A stretch of 61,899 bases of DNA from Akkermansiaceae bacterium UBA6138 (GCA_002422425.1 DIVG01000041.1:1-61899); one strand, 5' to 3'; counted from the stretch's first letter, positions 8,766 through 16,234 are shown. Notes: generated by a model from the letters alone, not told the origin. Numbers and translations are program-made.

Positions 8766-9467
8766 ATGACGTTTTTCCCAACAGACCTATTCGACTTGGC
8801 CGGGACGGAGCATGCGGCGCTCTTTGTGGCGGATGAACCCGTCTGGACGGCGCTTTCCCGGATCGGCGACTACCTGGAGGACCGACTCAACAGGGTTGAG
8901 TCGGCAACCCAACAAGGTTTGATCGACCCTCGCGCCATCGTTGGGGAGCGCGTTTACATCGCACCCGGTGCCGCCGTCGAGGCCAATGCCGTCATCAAAG
9001 GCCCCGCCTGGATCGGTCCCGGCACAGTGGTTCGCAGCGGCGCCTACGTCAGGGGAAATGTCATCGTCGGGAGCAACTGCGTCCTCGGCAACTCGAGCGA
9101 GTTCAAGAACTGCCTCCTTTTCAATTGCTGCGAAGTCCCGCATTTCAATTACGTGGGGGATTCCATCCTCGGTTACAAATCCCACCTCGGTGCCGGTGTC
9201 ATTTGTTCGAATGTCAGGCTCGATCGTCGTCCCGTCACGGTGCGCGACGGAGCGGGCGCGATACTGGAGACCGGTTTGCGGAAATTCGGCGCGATCATCG
9301 GCGACCGCACCGAGATCGGCTGCAACAGTGTCCTCAGTCCAGGCAGTATTCTCGGGCGCGACTGCATCATTTATCCGCTGACCTCGTGGCAGGGCACGCT
9401 CGAATCGCACCGCATCGTGAAGAACCACTGCAGAAACGAAGTGGTCGTGCGGCACGAGGGAAGGTGA
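8766..9467 (+). CDS. Left-handed beta-helix (hexapeptide repeat) protein, GlmU-C-terminal-like
   Basis: A 233-residue protein. After an N-terminal helical segment (about 1-50) it carries hexapeptide repeats such as IDPRAIVGERVYIAPGAAVE, with isoleucine/valine every six residues, forming a left-handed beta helix of the nucleotidyltransferase/acetyltransferase superfamily. It lacks a nucleotidyltransferase domain, so it resembles only the C-terminal acetyltransferase half of GlmU. The active-site loop is not clear, so enzymatic activity is uncertain. Sugar-nucleotide or envelope acylation is the likeliest area. It lies 85 bases after frr in the same direction; the next operon converges on it. 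Confidence 0.7.
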   Translation: MTFFPTDLFDLAGTEHAALFVADEPVWTALSRIGDYLEDRLNRVESATQQGLIDPRAIVGERVYIAPGAAVEANAVIKGPAWIGPGTVVRSGAYVRGNVIVGSNCVLGNSSEFKNCLLFNCCEVPHFNYVGDSILGYKSHLGAGVICSNVRLDRRPVTVRDGAGAILETGLRKFGAIIGDRTEIGCNSVLSPGSILGRDCIIYPLTSWQGTLESHRIVKNHCRNEVVVRHEGR

Positions 9468-9470
9468 GTT

Positions 9471-10679
9471 TCAGCGATCCTTCCGGGACCTTTTCTTCCA
9501 GCGCCGGTGCATCCAGATCCACTGTTCGGGATGACGCAGGATGATTCGCTCGATCACTTCGTTGAAGCGCTTCGTGTTCATCGAAATAATATCGCGGGTG
9601 CGTCCTTCGGTAACGATCTCAACCGGTTTTTCGAAAAGCAGCACATGGGTGCCATCGGGCTCGCGCCAACTAGACGAAGGGATCACCGGCGCTCCCGTGA
9701 ATTGGGCGAGAACGGCAAGACTTTTGAAAGTATAGGCGGGATGACCAAAGAACTCCGAGGGAATTCCATAGCTGTTCCCCGTGGACTGGTCGAAAATTGA
9801 GACGACGATCTGATTTTGCTCAAGTAAATCGAGGATCTCATCGAGCGATCCGGCCTTGGAAAGGGTGCCGAAGCCCGCCTTGTGAAATCGACGCATCACA
9901 AAGTCATTGAGCCATCGGGGCTTGAGGGGACGTCGAATAAAGTGAAAGCGCCCGTGGTATTCACGAAACTGGGAGATTCCGGCAATGGTTGAAACCTCCC
10001 AGCTCCCGAAGTGACCGGTTAGGAGCAGGACACCCCGCCCCTTCTCCAACGCGGTGGTGAGGTGCTCGCCGCCCTCGATCCGGACGAGTGATTCTCTCCT
10101 CGCGCCCGACTTGAAAGGCAGGGCGATAACCTCGCCGAAAAATTTCACAAAGTGCGCGTAAAAGCCCTGCGCGATCTCTTCGATCTGTGCGTTCGTTAGA
10201 GTTTCCCCGAAAACACGTTCGAGATTCTCCATCACGACGCGACGTCGTAGAGGAAGAAAGCGGTAAAGGAACTTTCCATACCAGGGGACCGGCACCACTC
10301 GCGGCTCGATCGTGGCAATAGCGGTGGCGCTGGTATCAGTGTGGGTCATAGAAAGGGAAAGACGGCTAACGCGATGACGGTTCATCACGGCAAGGGCCCG
10401 CTCGCTCGGGATTATGCCCGGCTCGCCGTATCCGTCGCGCGAGACCGAGAAATCATAGGGCTCAATCGTCCCCAGGCAAATTTCCCTGGGAAAAAGTTTG
10501 CAGCAGGCCTCCTTCGCCGCGAAGCGGGCCGCCAACTTCTGCGCGCGGGCCGCGCCCGCCCGGGAACCCGCGTCGAGCAGTTCCTCTTCCGAAAAAAAAT
10601 CACGCAAGGCGACTTCGTCGAGATCGCCGAGAAGCTTCTCGATACGGGAAATCTCAACAGTATCGATTCCGTTGCGCAT
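9471..10679 (-). CDS. Fusion of holo-ACP synthase (AcpS) and LpxL/HtrB-type acyltransferase
   Basis: A 402-residue two-domain enzyme. Residues 1 to about 117 are an AcpS phosphopantetheinyl transferase: GIDTVEISRIE with metal ligand D6, FAAKEA with E57, and the late SMTHTDTSATA strand. Residues about 125-402 are a lysophospholipid/lipid A acyltransferase of the LpxL/HtrB family, with the H-x4-E catalytic motif GHFGSWE (H213, E218) and the C-terminal HPEQWIWMHRRWK signature. Start ATG 10679 follows the ketosynthase stop by one base (TGAGATG). The first half would load the carrier protein encoded upstream; the second would pass the finished chain to an acceptor lipid. I do not know this fusion as a described family. 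It is the last gene of the lipid operon. Confidence 0.85.
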   Translation of the reverse strand: MRNGIDTVEISRIEKLLGDLDEVALRDFFSEEELLDAGSRAGAARAQKLAARFAAKEACCKLFPREICLGTIEPYDFSVSRDGYGEPGIIPSERALAVMNRHRVSRLSLSMTHTDTSATAIATIEPRVVPVPWYGKFLYRFLPLRRRVVMENLERVFGETLTNAQIEEIAQGFYAHFVKFFGEVIALPFKSGARRESLVRIEGGEHLTTALEKGRGVLLLTGHFGSWEVSTIAGISQFREYHGRFHFIRRPLKPRWLNDFVMRRFHKAGFGTLSKAGSLDEILDLLEQNQIVVSIFDQSTGNSYGIPSEFFGHPAYTFKSLAVLAQFTGAPVIPSSSWREPDGTHVLLFEKPVEIVTEGRTRDIISMNTKRFNEVIERIILRHPEQWIWMHRRWKKRSRKDR

Positions 10680-10680
10680 C

Positions 10681-11973
10681 TCAGGAAGCTCCGCGCACGA
10701 CGAGAACAACGTTCATCCCGCCGAACCCGCGACAGATCAGCAAGGCGATATCACTGCGCGGGACGGTCGCTTCGCGCGAGATGGGAAAGGGTGCGATAAG
10801 AGGATCAACTTTGCCGAGTGTCGCGATGCCGGGGATGACGCCGCGTCTCAGCACTTCGAGGATCATGACGAGATCGGCGATGCCCGAGGCGGCGATGAGG
10901 TGCCCGTAGGCCCACTTGAAAGCCGTCACCGGCGGGATCTCATCGCCGAAGACACTGCGAATGCCCATGGACTCGGTCAGGTCGGACGCCTCATTCCCGT
11001 TGCCGTGCGCGCAGATGAGCCCGACCTGCTCTTTCGTGATCCCCGCGTCGGCGAGAGCCGATTCGATGGCGCGTTTCACCCCGTCACCGTCGTCTTCGAG
11101 ATCGAGGATGCCGGTCGCCTCGCTGCAACAGCCGAAGCCGAGGAACTCACCGAGCACTTTCGCGCCGCGCGCTTTTGCATCGGCCTCGCGCTCGAGGACA
11201 ACGGCGGCGGAGCCTTCGCCGAAGACGGTGCCATTGCGCTCCGCGTCAAAGGGCCGCGGCGGCTCCCCCGACATCAAGCCGAGCTGATGATAATAATAGA
11301 CCATCTCGGGTTCGAAGGGCGAATCGTGTCCAGCGGCGGCGATGCGGTCGGCCTCGTTGTTCCAGATCGCGGAAGCGCCTTCCGCTACGGCGAGAACTCC
11401 GCTCGAACACTGGTTCGTGATGCAGGCATTAGTGCCCTTGTATTGCCCCCGGATGCCGACATGACAGAGGACATTGTTAGGAAGATTCTTGAGCAGCCAC
11501 ATCGGGGTGACCTGATTTCCCAGCTCGCGACCGAAATAGGGCAGCTCCTCCCCGGGGGCTGCCTTCGCCGCAGTCATGAGCGGGAGAAAGTCGTAGTTGC
11601 TGCGGTAGTTCCCGCCGCCCGACCCGATGATGAGCCCCGTGCGATCGTTAAAGGTGTCGGTCTCCGCTTCGCCGAGTCCTTCCCGATAAGCGGGCAGGCC
11701 CGAGTCTTCGATTGCGCTCTCGGTCGCGTAGATCCCGAACATGTCGGTGCGGGCAATGGTCTTGTGGAGCTTGCGGTCCGAAACGAGGAAACGATTGTCC
11801 TGCAGGACTTCGGCCGCGACTTTGACCGGCCAGTTTGTTCCGTCAAACTGGGTGAAAGGCGCCACCGCCGTCTCGCCTTTTTCGAGACGTTCCCACACTT
11901 CCGCCACCGAGGTGCCGGCACCGCAAACAATGCCGCTGCCGGTAAATACGATTTTTTCGCCTGCGTGTTTCAT
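10681..11973 (-). CDS. Second beta-ketoacyl-ACP synthase (divergent KS)
   Basis: A 430-residue thiolase-fold condensing enzyme, related to FabF. Start ATG 11973 overlaps the upstream KS stop by four bases (ATGA), the classic arrangement of paired KS or KS/chain-length-factor genes. The Cys-His-His triad is retained: C179 in NQCSSG, H313 in AHGNGN and H348 in YGHLIAASG. The usual HGT[ST] segment is replaced by HGNGN and the nucleophile context is NQC rather than TAC, so it is a distinct subfamily, and substrate choice probably differs from its partner. It is not a Cys-less chain-length factor. It probably pairs with the upstream KS or extends a different chain length. Confidence 0.85.
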   Translation of the reverse strand: MKHAGEKIVFTGSGIVCGAGTSVAEVWERLEKGETAVAPFTQFDGTNWPVKVAAEVLQDNRFLVSDRKLHKTIARTDMFGIYATESAIEDSGLPAYREGLGEAETDTFNDRTGLIIGSGGGNYRSNYDFLPLMTAAKAAPGEELPYFGRELGNQVTPMWLLKNLPNNVLCHVGIRGQYKGTNACITNQCSSGVLAVAEGASAIWNNEADRIAAAGHDSPFEPEMVYYYHQLGLMSGEPPRPFDAERNGTVFGEGSAAVVLEREADAKARGAKVLGEFLGFGCCSEATGILDLEDDGDGVKRAIESALADAGITKEQVGLICAHGNGNEASDLTESMGIRSVFGDEIPPVTAFKWAYGHLIAASGIADLVMILEVLRRGVIPGIATLGKVDPLIAPFPISREATVPRSDIALLICRGFGGMNVVLVVRGAS

Positions 11974-13265
11974 GACCGGACCTCCTCGGGATGGCGGAAG
12001 ACGAGTGAACTGTTTGAACCGCCGAATCCGAGTGAATTGGAGAGGGCCGCCCGAATGCGCATCGGCTGCGGCGCGCCGGTGATGAGATTCACGTCGCAAT
12101 CAGGATCGGGATTTTCGTAGTTCGCGTTCATGGGAGCGAGACTGTGACGAATGGCGAGACAGCAGACAGCCGCCTCGACCGCCCCGGCGGCAGCGATGAG
12201 GTGACCCATGGAACTTTTTGTCGAACTCACCCGGACCTCGTCAATCCGCCCAGCGAAGACCGCCTTGAGCGCGGCGCACTCGCTGCGGTCGTTCATCTGC
12301 GTCGAGGTGCCGTGAGCGTTCACGTAATCAATCTCAGCGGCGGTGATCCCGGCATCGCCGAGGGCCTGCTCGATGGCCTGGATCGGACCGTTCCCGTCGG
12401 GTGGAGAATCGGTGATGCGGTAACAGCTCAGAGAGTTCCCGTCACCGGCAAGCTCGGCGTAGATCGTCGCGCCGCGCGCGGTGGCCTTGTCCCAGTCTTC
12501 GAGAACGAGGAATCCGGCTCCTTCGCCGAGGACAAATCCATTTCGAGTCGCGTCAAAGGGGCGGCTTGCTCCGGTCGGGTTGTCATTGTCGGTCGAGAGA
12601 GCCCCGAGGAGACAGAATCCTGAGATACCGGTCGGATTGATCATGGAATCAAATCCTCCCGCGAGCATGTAGTCACACTGGCCGCGACGCATCACCTTTA
12701 GCGCGGTCCCGATGGCCTGCCCGCCCGAAGCACAGGCGGTGTGGACCGAGCTCGCATACCCGCGGATACCGAACTGCTTCGTCAGCAGACCCTGCCCCGC
12801 GTTGGATTGCCAGCGGCAGAAATTAACCGGATTTCCCGGAAAATCGGGACGGACGAGCCCGTCGGCATTGAACTCTCCATCCGGGGCGGCGTAGTCGCGA
12901 ACCACGGTGAGATCTTCGTAACCGACCGAGAGCATCCCCGCCCCCACGGCGAGTCCCCAGCGGTGGGAATCGACCCCGGTCGGAGCAATCCCGGCATCGG
13001 CGAGCGCCTCAGCGGCGGCCGCGAGAGCGAAACGGTGGGATCGCGAGGCATATTTCAGGAGCTTGCGGCTGGGCACCGCGCTCTCGGCGTCGAAGTCTTT
13101 CACCTCGGCGCTAAAGGTCGTCGAAAAGCCGCTCGCGTCGAAACTCCGCGTCGGAGCCGCCCCGCTTTTCCCCGCGAGGAGGGCGGACCAGGTTTCCGAA
13201 GCGGTATTCCCGACCGGGGTGACCATGCCGATTCCGGTCACGGCGATTCTGCGTTTTTCAATCAT
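11970..13265 (-). CDS. FabF-type beta-ketoacyl-ACP synthase
   Basis: A 431-residue condensing enzyme that elongates acyl-ACP with malonyl-ACP. It starts RRIAVTGIGMVTPVG, the standard KASII opening. The catalytic triad is complete: C178 in HTACASGG, H318 in NAHGTSTQMND and H355 in SSMGHLIAAAG. Start ATG 13265 lies five bases after the dehydratase stop. A longer frame upstream is rejected because it would run into that gene. It is directly coupled to the second KS. Canonical in sequence, but its place in a dedicated operon suggests it is not the main housekeeping FabF. Confidence 0.92.
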   Translation of the reverse strand: MIEKRRIAVTGIGMVTPVGNTASETWSALLAGKSGAAPTRSFDASGFSTTFSAEVKDFDAESAVPSRKLLKYASRSHRFALAAAAEALADAGIAPTGVDSHRWGLAVGAGMLSVGYEDLTVVRDYAAPDGEFNADGLVRPDFPGNPVNFCRWQSNAGQGLLTKQFGIRGYASSVHTACASGGQAIGTALKVMRRGQCDYMLAGGFDSMINPTGISGFCLLGALSTDNDNPTGASRPFDATRNGFVLGEGAGFLVLEDWDKATARGATIYAELAGDGNSLSCYRITDSPPDGNGPIQAIEQALGDAGITAAEIDYVNAHGTSTQMNDRSECAALKAVFAGRIDEVRVSSTKSSMGHLIAAAGAVEAAVCCLAIRHSLAPMNANYENPDPDCDVNLITGAPQPMRIRAALSNSLGFGGSNSSLVFRHPEEVRS

Positions 13266-13270
13266 GAATA

Positions 13271-14101
13271 TCAGGGAATTCGGGAAAGGATGATTCGCGC
13301 ACTGCTGGTTAAACGCTTTCCTTTGCGAGTCTCCACGATAACACAAACGAGGTCGCCGTCATGTTCCTCGACCGTCGCCTTGAGGCCGAGGATCTCTCCG
13401 GGCGCCATAAAGGAGCGGATCTTCACGTCCCGCATCTCCAGCGGAGCCCACCGCGTCCCCTCCCCAACTCGCTCGACCGCGAGATCGATGGCAAAACCGA
13501 GGTTCAGGTTCATCAGGAGCGTCCCCGGAAAGACGGGTCGCCGGGGGAAATGGTCTCCGAAAAAAGGAGCGGCCTCGGGAATGGAAAAACTACCCTCGGA
13601 GGTCTCGCCGGGGGTGCCTCCGGTTTTTTCGGGCAAAAAACGAGGCACTCCGCCAAAAGCATCGGAGGTCGCCCCGGTCGTAGTGAGGAGCCGGTAACGT
13701 TCTCTTAGCGCTTCGGGATCGTCAAAATCAACGAGCGGCACCATCGGTCCGAGACAATCGTGGAGACAAACGACCGCTTCCCCGTTGACCCGAGCGACGC
13801 CGTCGTAGCCGACCGCCTCATCATCGGCCTTCACGAGGGTGGCGTCGAGCTCCAGGACGTCTCCGGGCGCTACCGTGCCGGGGAACTCGACCCGACCGGC
13901 GATACCGGCGACCGGGCGGACCGCGAAGTCCACCACCGCCATTGACGACCAGGCCGCAAGCTGACCGATGGACTCCGCCACAAGAGAGAGCGGAAAGGAA
14001 TCCACCCCGGCCGGGATGCGGTAGGACCCGGTGATCTTTTTCCCGGTCTCGTCCTTGTGAATCCTGTCCACAAAGGAGAAAGCGCGGAAATGATCAGTCA
14101 T
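13271..14101 (-). CDS. Double-hotdog 3-hydroxyacyl-ACP dehydratase (FabA/FabZ-like)
   Basis: A 276-residue protein made of two tandem hotdog domains that would dehydrate 3-hydroxyacyl-ACP. The C-terminal domain has the FabZ-type HFPRRPVFPG motif (H184) but an Asn (N198) where the catalytic Glu is expected 14 residues later. The N-terminal domain has the reverse: the catalytic-helix Glu is kept (E43 in AESIGQLAAW) but the His of the HFP motif is gone (RIP at 28-30). In FabA/FabZ dimers each active site takes His from one subunit and the acid from the other, so the fusion appears to keep one composite site. It lies between the ACP and KS genes. Dehydratase activity is inferred; an isomerase role is possible. 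Confidence 0.8.
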   Translation of the reverse strand: MTDHFRAFSFVDRIHKDETGKKITGSYRIPAGVDSFPLSLVAESIGQLAAWSSMAVVDFAVRPVAGIAGRVEFPGTVAPGDVLELDATLVKADDEAVGYDGVARVNGEAVVCLHDCLGPMVPLVDFDDPEALRERYRLLTTTGATSDAFGGVPRFLPEKTGGTPGETSEGSFSIPEAAPFFGDHFPRRPVFPGTLLMNLNLGFAIDLAVERVGEGTRWAPLEMRDVKIRSFMAPGEILGLKATVEEHDGDLVCVIVETRKGKRLTSSARIILSRIP

Positions 14102-14154
14102 CAGCGTGGAAAATAATCAAAGATCGCGGGAAACCAACTCGGCAGTCACCGCCT

Positions 14155-14176
14155 CCTGAGGGAGCGAGCCCTCAGG
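14155..14176 (-). promoter_or_regulatory. Perfect 8-bp hairpin at the ACP stop codon
   Basis: CCTGAGGG (14155-14162), a six-base loop and CCCTCAGG (14169-14176) form a perfect stem that swallows the ACP stop codon (14172-14174). It sits in the largest gap of the operon (70 bases, ACP to dehydratase). There is no T-run, so it is more likely an mRNA-stabilising or partial-attenuation element than a terminator. It could raise carrier-protein yield over the downstream enzymes. Confidence 0.5.
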
Positions 14177-14591
14177 CACCGGCCGGCTGCTCACGGATGA
14201 CCATCTTGCAGAAGGTCTCGGTCGTGAAGAGCTTGGGAATCTCGGCTGCTTTCAGCGGAGTTCTGATGCGGTCGGCGGGCACTTCGCTGAGGTAGCTGCG
14301 GAGCTTTTCAACGCCGGCATCGGTGACGATACCGCCCTGCTCGAACTCCTCTTCGCTCAGCTCGCCGCGGGCCTCTTCGATAGCTTTGCCGCGGGGAATT
14401 TTCACTTTGAACTCCCTTTCAAGACGAAAAACGATATCGAGAAAGTCGATCGACTCGGCGTCGAGGTCATTGATGAGGGAAGATTCGGGCTGCACTTCCT
14501 CTTCGTCGCAGCCCAGGGCGTCGGCGATGATTTCGGCCACCTTGGGGTAGATGGCCATGATTTCATCTTTGCTGATGTCTTGAATACTCAT
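14172..14591 (-). CDS. Acyl carrier protein with C-terminal extension
   Basis: A 139-residue acidic carrier protein that holds the growing acyl chain on a phosphopantetheine arm. The attachment serine is S47 in LDAESIDFLDIV, equivalent to the DSL motif of AcpP. The ACP fold occupies about residues 8-85. The remaining 55 residues (about 86-139) extend well beyond the usual 78-residue AcpP and end in a K-x-F-T-T-E-T-F segment; their role is unknown and they may dock a partner enzyme. It lies five bases after fabG and shares its transcript with an AcpS-containing fusion that would activate it. This points to a dedicated carrier. Confidence 0.9.
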   Translation of the reverse strand: MSIQDISKDEIMAIYPKVAEIIADALGCDEEEVQPESSLINDLDAESIDFLDIVFRLEREFKVKIPRGKAIEEARGELSEEEFEQGGIVTDAGVEKLRSYLSEVPADRIRTPLKAAEIPKLFTTETFCKMVIREQPAGA

Positions 14592-14596
14592 GTCTG

Positions 14597-15361
14597 TTAC
14601 ATTTTAAAACCGCCATCCACGCTCAGGACCTGCCCGGTGATGTAGCTCGCCAGGTCGGAACTGAGAAACCAAACGGCGTTCGCAATTTCGGAGGGCAGAC
14701 CATAACGCTTCAAAACAATATTGGAAATGATTTCCTCACCGGCGAGGTCACGGACTTCTTTGGACATTTCCGTCTCGATCACGCCCGGTGCGACAGCGTT
14801 GACGCGAATCCCGCGGCGACCCACCTCGACCGCGAGAGCCTTCGTAAACGAATTGATGGCGCCTTTGCTCGCCGCGTAATTCGTCTGCCCGCGCCCGCCC
14901 TTGTCGGCCGAGACCGAGCTGATATTGATGATGCGCCCGTAGCGCTTCGACATCATGAAGGGGACCGCCGCCCGGCAAAAGTGGAAAACTCCTTCGATAT
15001 TGGTCGAAAAGACCTCGCGGAGGTCGTCGTCCTCAAGCATGGGCAGGAGATTATCCCGGATGACCCCGGCGTTATTCACGAGCACGTCGATCGTGCCGAG
15101 ACGCTCGACAAGGGCCTCGACACACTGGTTGACGGCCTCGCTATCGCGGGCATCGACCCGCACCGCCGTGATCTTCAGTCCGGGATTGGCCGAGACGACT
15201 TCGTTCGCGGCCGTCTCGTTGCCGAGGTAGGTAAAGGTCACGTCCATCCCCGCTCCGGCGAGGCGTTCAACAATGGCCCGTCCGATCCCGCGGCTGCCGC
15301 CGGTCACGAGGGCATGACGGCCGGCGAGGCCGGCGTCGGTAGTGGTCACGGTCTCACTCAT
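14597..15361 (-). CDS. 3-oxoacyl-ACP reductase (FabG-like SDR)
   Basis: A 254-residue short-chain dehydrogenase that would reduce 3-oxoacyl-ACP with NADPH. Motifs are the nucleotide-binding TGGSRGIGRA, the NNAG segment, and the catalytic S139-Y152-K156 (NYAASKGA). The C-terminus ITGQVLSVDGGF is typical of FabG. Start ATG 15361 overlaps the FabL stop by four bases (ATGA), and it fits the family's normal N-terminus. Five bases separate it from the ACP gene. Confidence 0.93.
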   Translation of the reverse strand: MSETVTTTDAGLAGRHALVTGGSRGIGRAIVERLAGAGMDVTFTYLGNETAANEVVSANPGLKITAVRVDARDSEAVNQCVEALVERLGTIDVLVNNAGVIRDNLLPMLEDDDLREVFSTNIEGVFHFCRAAVPFMMSKRYGRIINISSVSADKGGRGQTNYAASKGAINSFTKALAVEVGRRGIRVNAVAPGVIETEMSKEVRDLAGEEIISNIVLKRYGLPSEIANAVWFLSSDLASYITGQVLSVDGGFKM

Positions 15362-16113
15362 CCTGAAATGGCGTAGCCTCCGTCCACAAAAAGGGTGTGT
15401 CCCGTGATCATCGCCGCCTCGGGGAGACAGAGCAGGTAGATCGCGTCGGCGACCTGCCCGGGCGAGAGTGTTGGCCCCAGCGGGGTGCGGGTTTCGTATT
15501 CCGCGAGGAGATGCTCGCGGTTGGGGAAATGCTTCAGCGCGTCCGTGTCGACGACTCCGGCACTGACGCAATTGACCCGGATTCCCTGCGGCCCGAGTTC
15601 CTGGGCGAGACCGCGAGCGAGCGCCTCAAGGGCGGCTTTCGAGGCCCCGATGAAAGTGTAATTCGGGATGGCCCGCTCCGAGCCGAGACTCGTCAGGCCG
15701 ATGATGGACCCGCCGTCGCTCATCATCGGGACCGCATTCTGGGCGAGCGTATTGAGCGCGAGCGCGTTGGTCTCCATGCAGCGGCGGAAATGCTTCAGAC
15801 CCATCTCCAGCGCGGGTTTCAAGACCCCGAGCGCCGCATTGCTGATCACAAAATCGACGCGGTCGAATTCCTTTTTGAATTCGGCGAAGGCTTCCTCAAC
15901 GCTCCCGGGATTGGCCACATCGGCCTGCACCGCGAGGGCTCTGCGCCCCATCCCGCGGACGAGTTCGCAGACCGCCTCGGATTCCTCATGGCTGTTGTAA
16001 TAAAGGATCGCAACGTCGCAGCCCGCCGCAGCGAGCTTCAGCGCGGTGGCACGACCGATTCCCCGGGACCCGCCGGAGATAAAGGCAACTTTTCCTGAAA
16101 GCGGTTCAGACAT
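15358..16113 (-). CDS. fabL: Enoyl-ACP reductase III (FabL-type SDR)
   Basis: A 251-residue SDR that would reduce the 2,3 double bond of enoyl-ACP using NADPH. The Y152-x6-K159 spacing (NYTFIGASKAAL) is that of enoyl reductases rather than the Y-x3-K of FabG. The segment VDTDALKHFPNRE around 190-202 closely matches what I remember of Bacillus FabL, as does SLGSERA before the catalytic tyrosine. FabL is one of the rarer enoyl reductase classes; FabI, FabV and FabK are the alternatives. It is the first gene of the seven-gene lipid operon, and a good sigma-70-like promoter precedes it. Confidence in the FabL family is high; its in vivo substrate is inferred from the operon. Confidence 0.85.
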   Translation of the reverse strand: MSEPLSGKVAFISGGSRGIGRATALKLAAAGCDVAILYYNSHEESEAVCELVRGMGRRALAVQADVANPGSVEEAFAEFKKEFDRVDFVISNAALGVLKPALEMGLKHFRRCMETNALALNTLAQNAVPMMSDGGSIIGLTSLGSERAIPNYTFIGASKAALEALARGLAQELGPQGIRVNCVSAGVVDTDALKHFPNREHLLAEYETRTPLGPTLSPGQVADAIYLLCLPEAAMITGHTLFVDGGYAISG

Positions 16114-16125
16114 GTCGAAAAAATG

Positions 16126-16147
16126 AAAAAAGCGACCCCGGGGCCGC
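16126..16147 (-). terminator. Terminator-like hairpin in the fabL leader (possible attenuator)
   Basis: On the minus strand GCGGCC-CCGG-GGTCGC (16147-16132; one G-U pair) is followed directly by six Ts (16131-16126), 12 bases before the fabL ATG. Because the promoter candidate lies upstream of it, it would act on the lipid-operon transcript itself as well as on read-through from the sulfatase gene. Confidence 0.5.
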
Positions 16148-16158
16148 AGGACGGCTAA

Positions 16159-16186
16159 CCTATAGCGACTCGACGCGGCCCGTCAA
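16159..16186 (-). promoter_or_regulatory. Candidate promoter of the lipid operon
   Basis: TTGACG (16186-16181) and TATAGG (16164-16159), 16 bases apart on the minus strand, give a near-consensus sigma-70-type promoter about 46 bases before the fabL start. The sulfatase gene upstream ends at 16235, so the operon probably has its own start of transcription. Confidence 0.6.
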
Positions 16187-16234
16187 GCAGGGCAAAGCGC
16201 TGATTTCCCCGCTCTCCGGACGGCCCGGGCCCTC

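Noticed and set aside
10498..12120. Long plus-strand frame (540 codons) opposite the ketosynthase genes
   Set aside because: Opposes two clear KS genes with complete active sites; composition and lack of motifs fit a GC-rich shadow.
9471..16113. Aryl polyene biosynthesis cluster
   Set aside because: It shares KS, ACP, KR, DH, and acyltransferase types, but it has a FabL-like enoyl reductase and lacks the ammonia lyase, AMP ligase, thioesterase and exporter seen in such clusters. Kept as an unspecified type II lipid operon.
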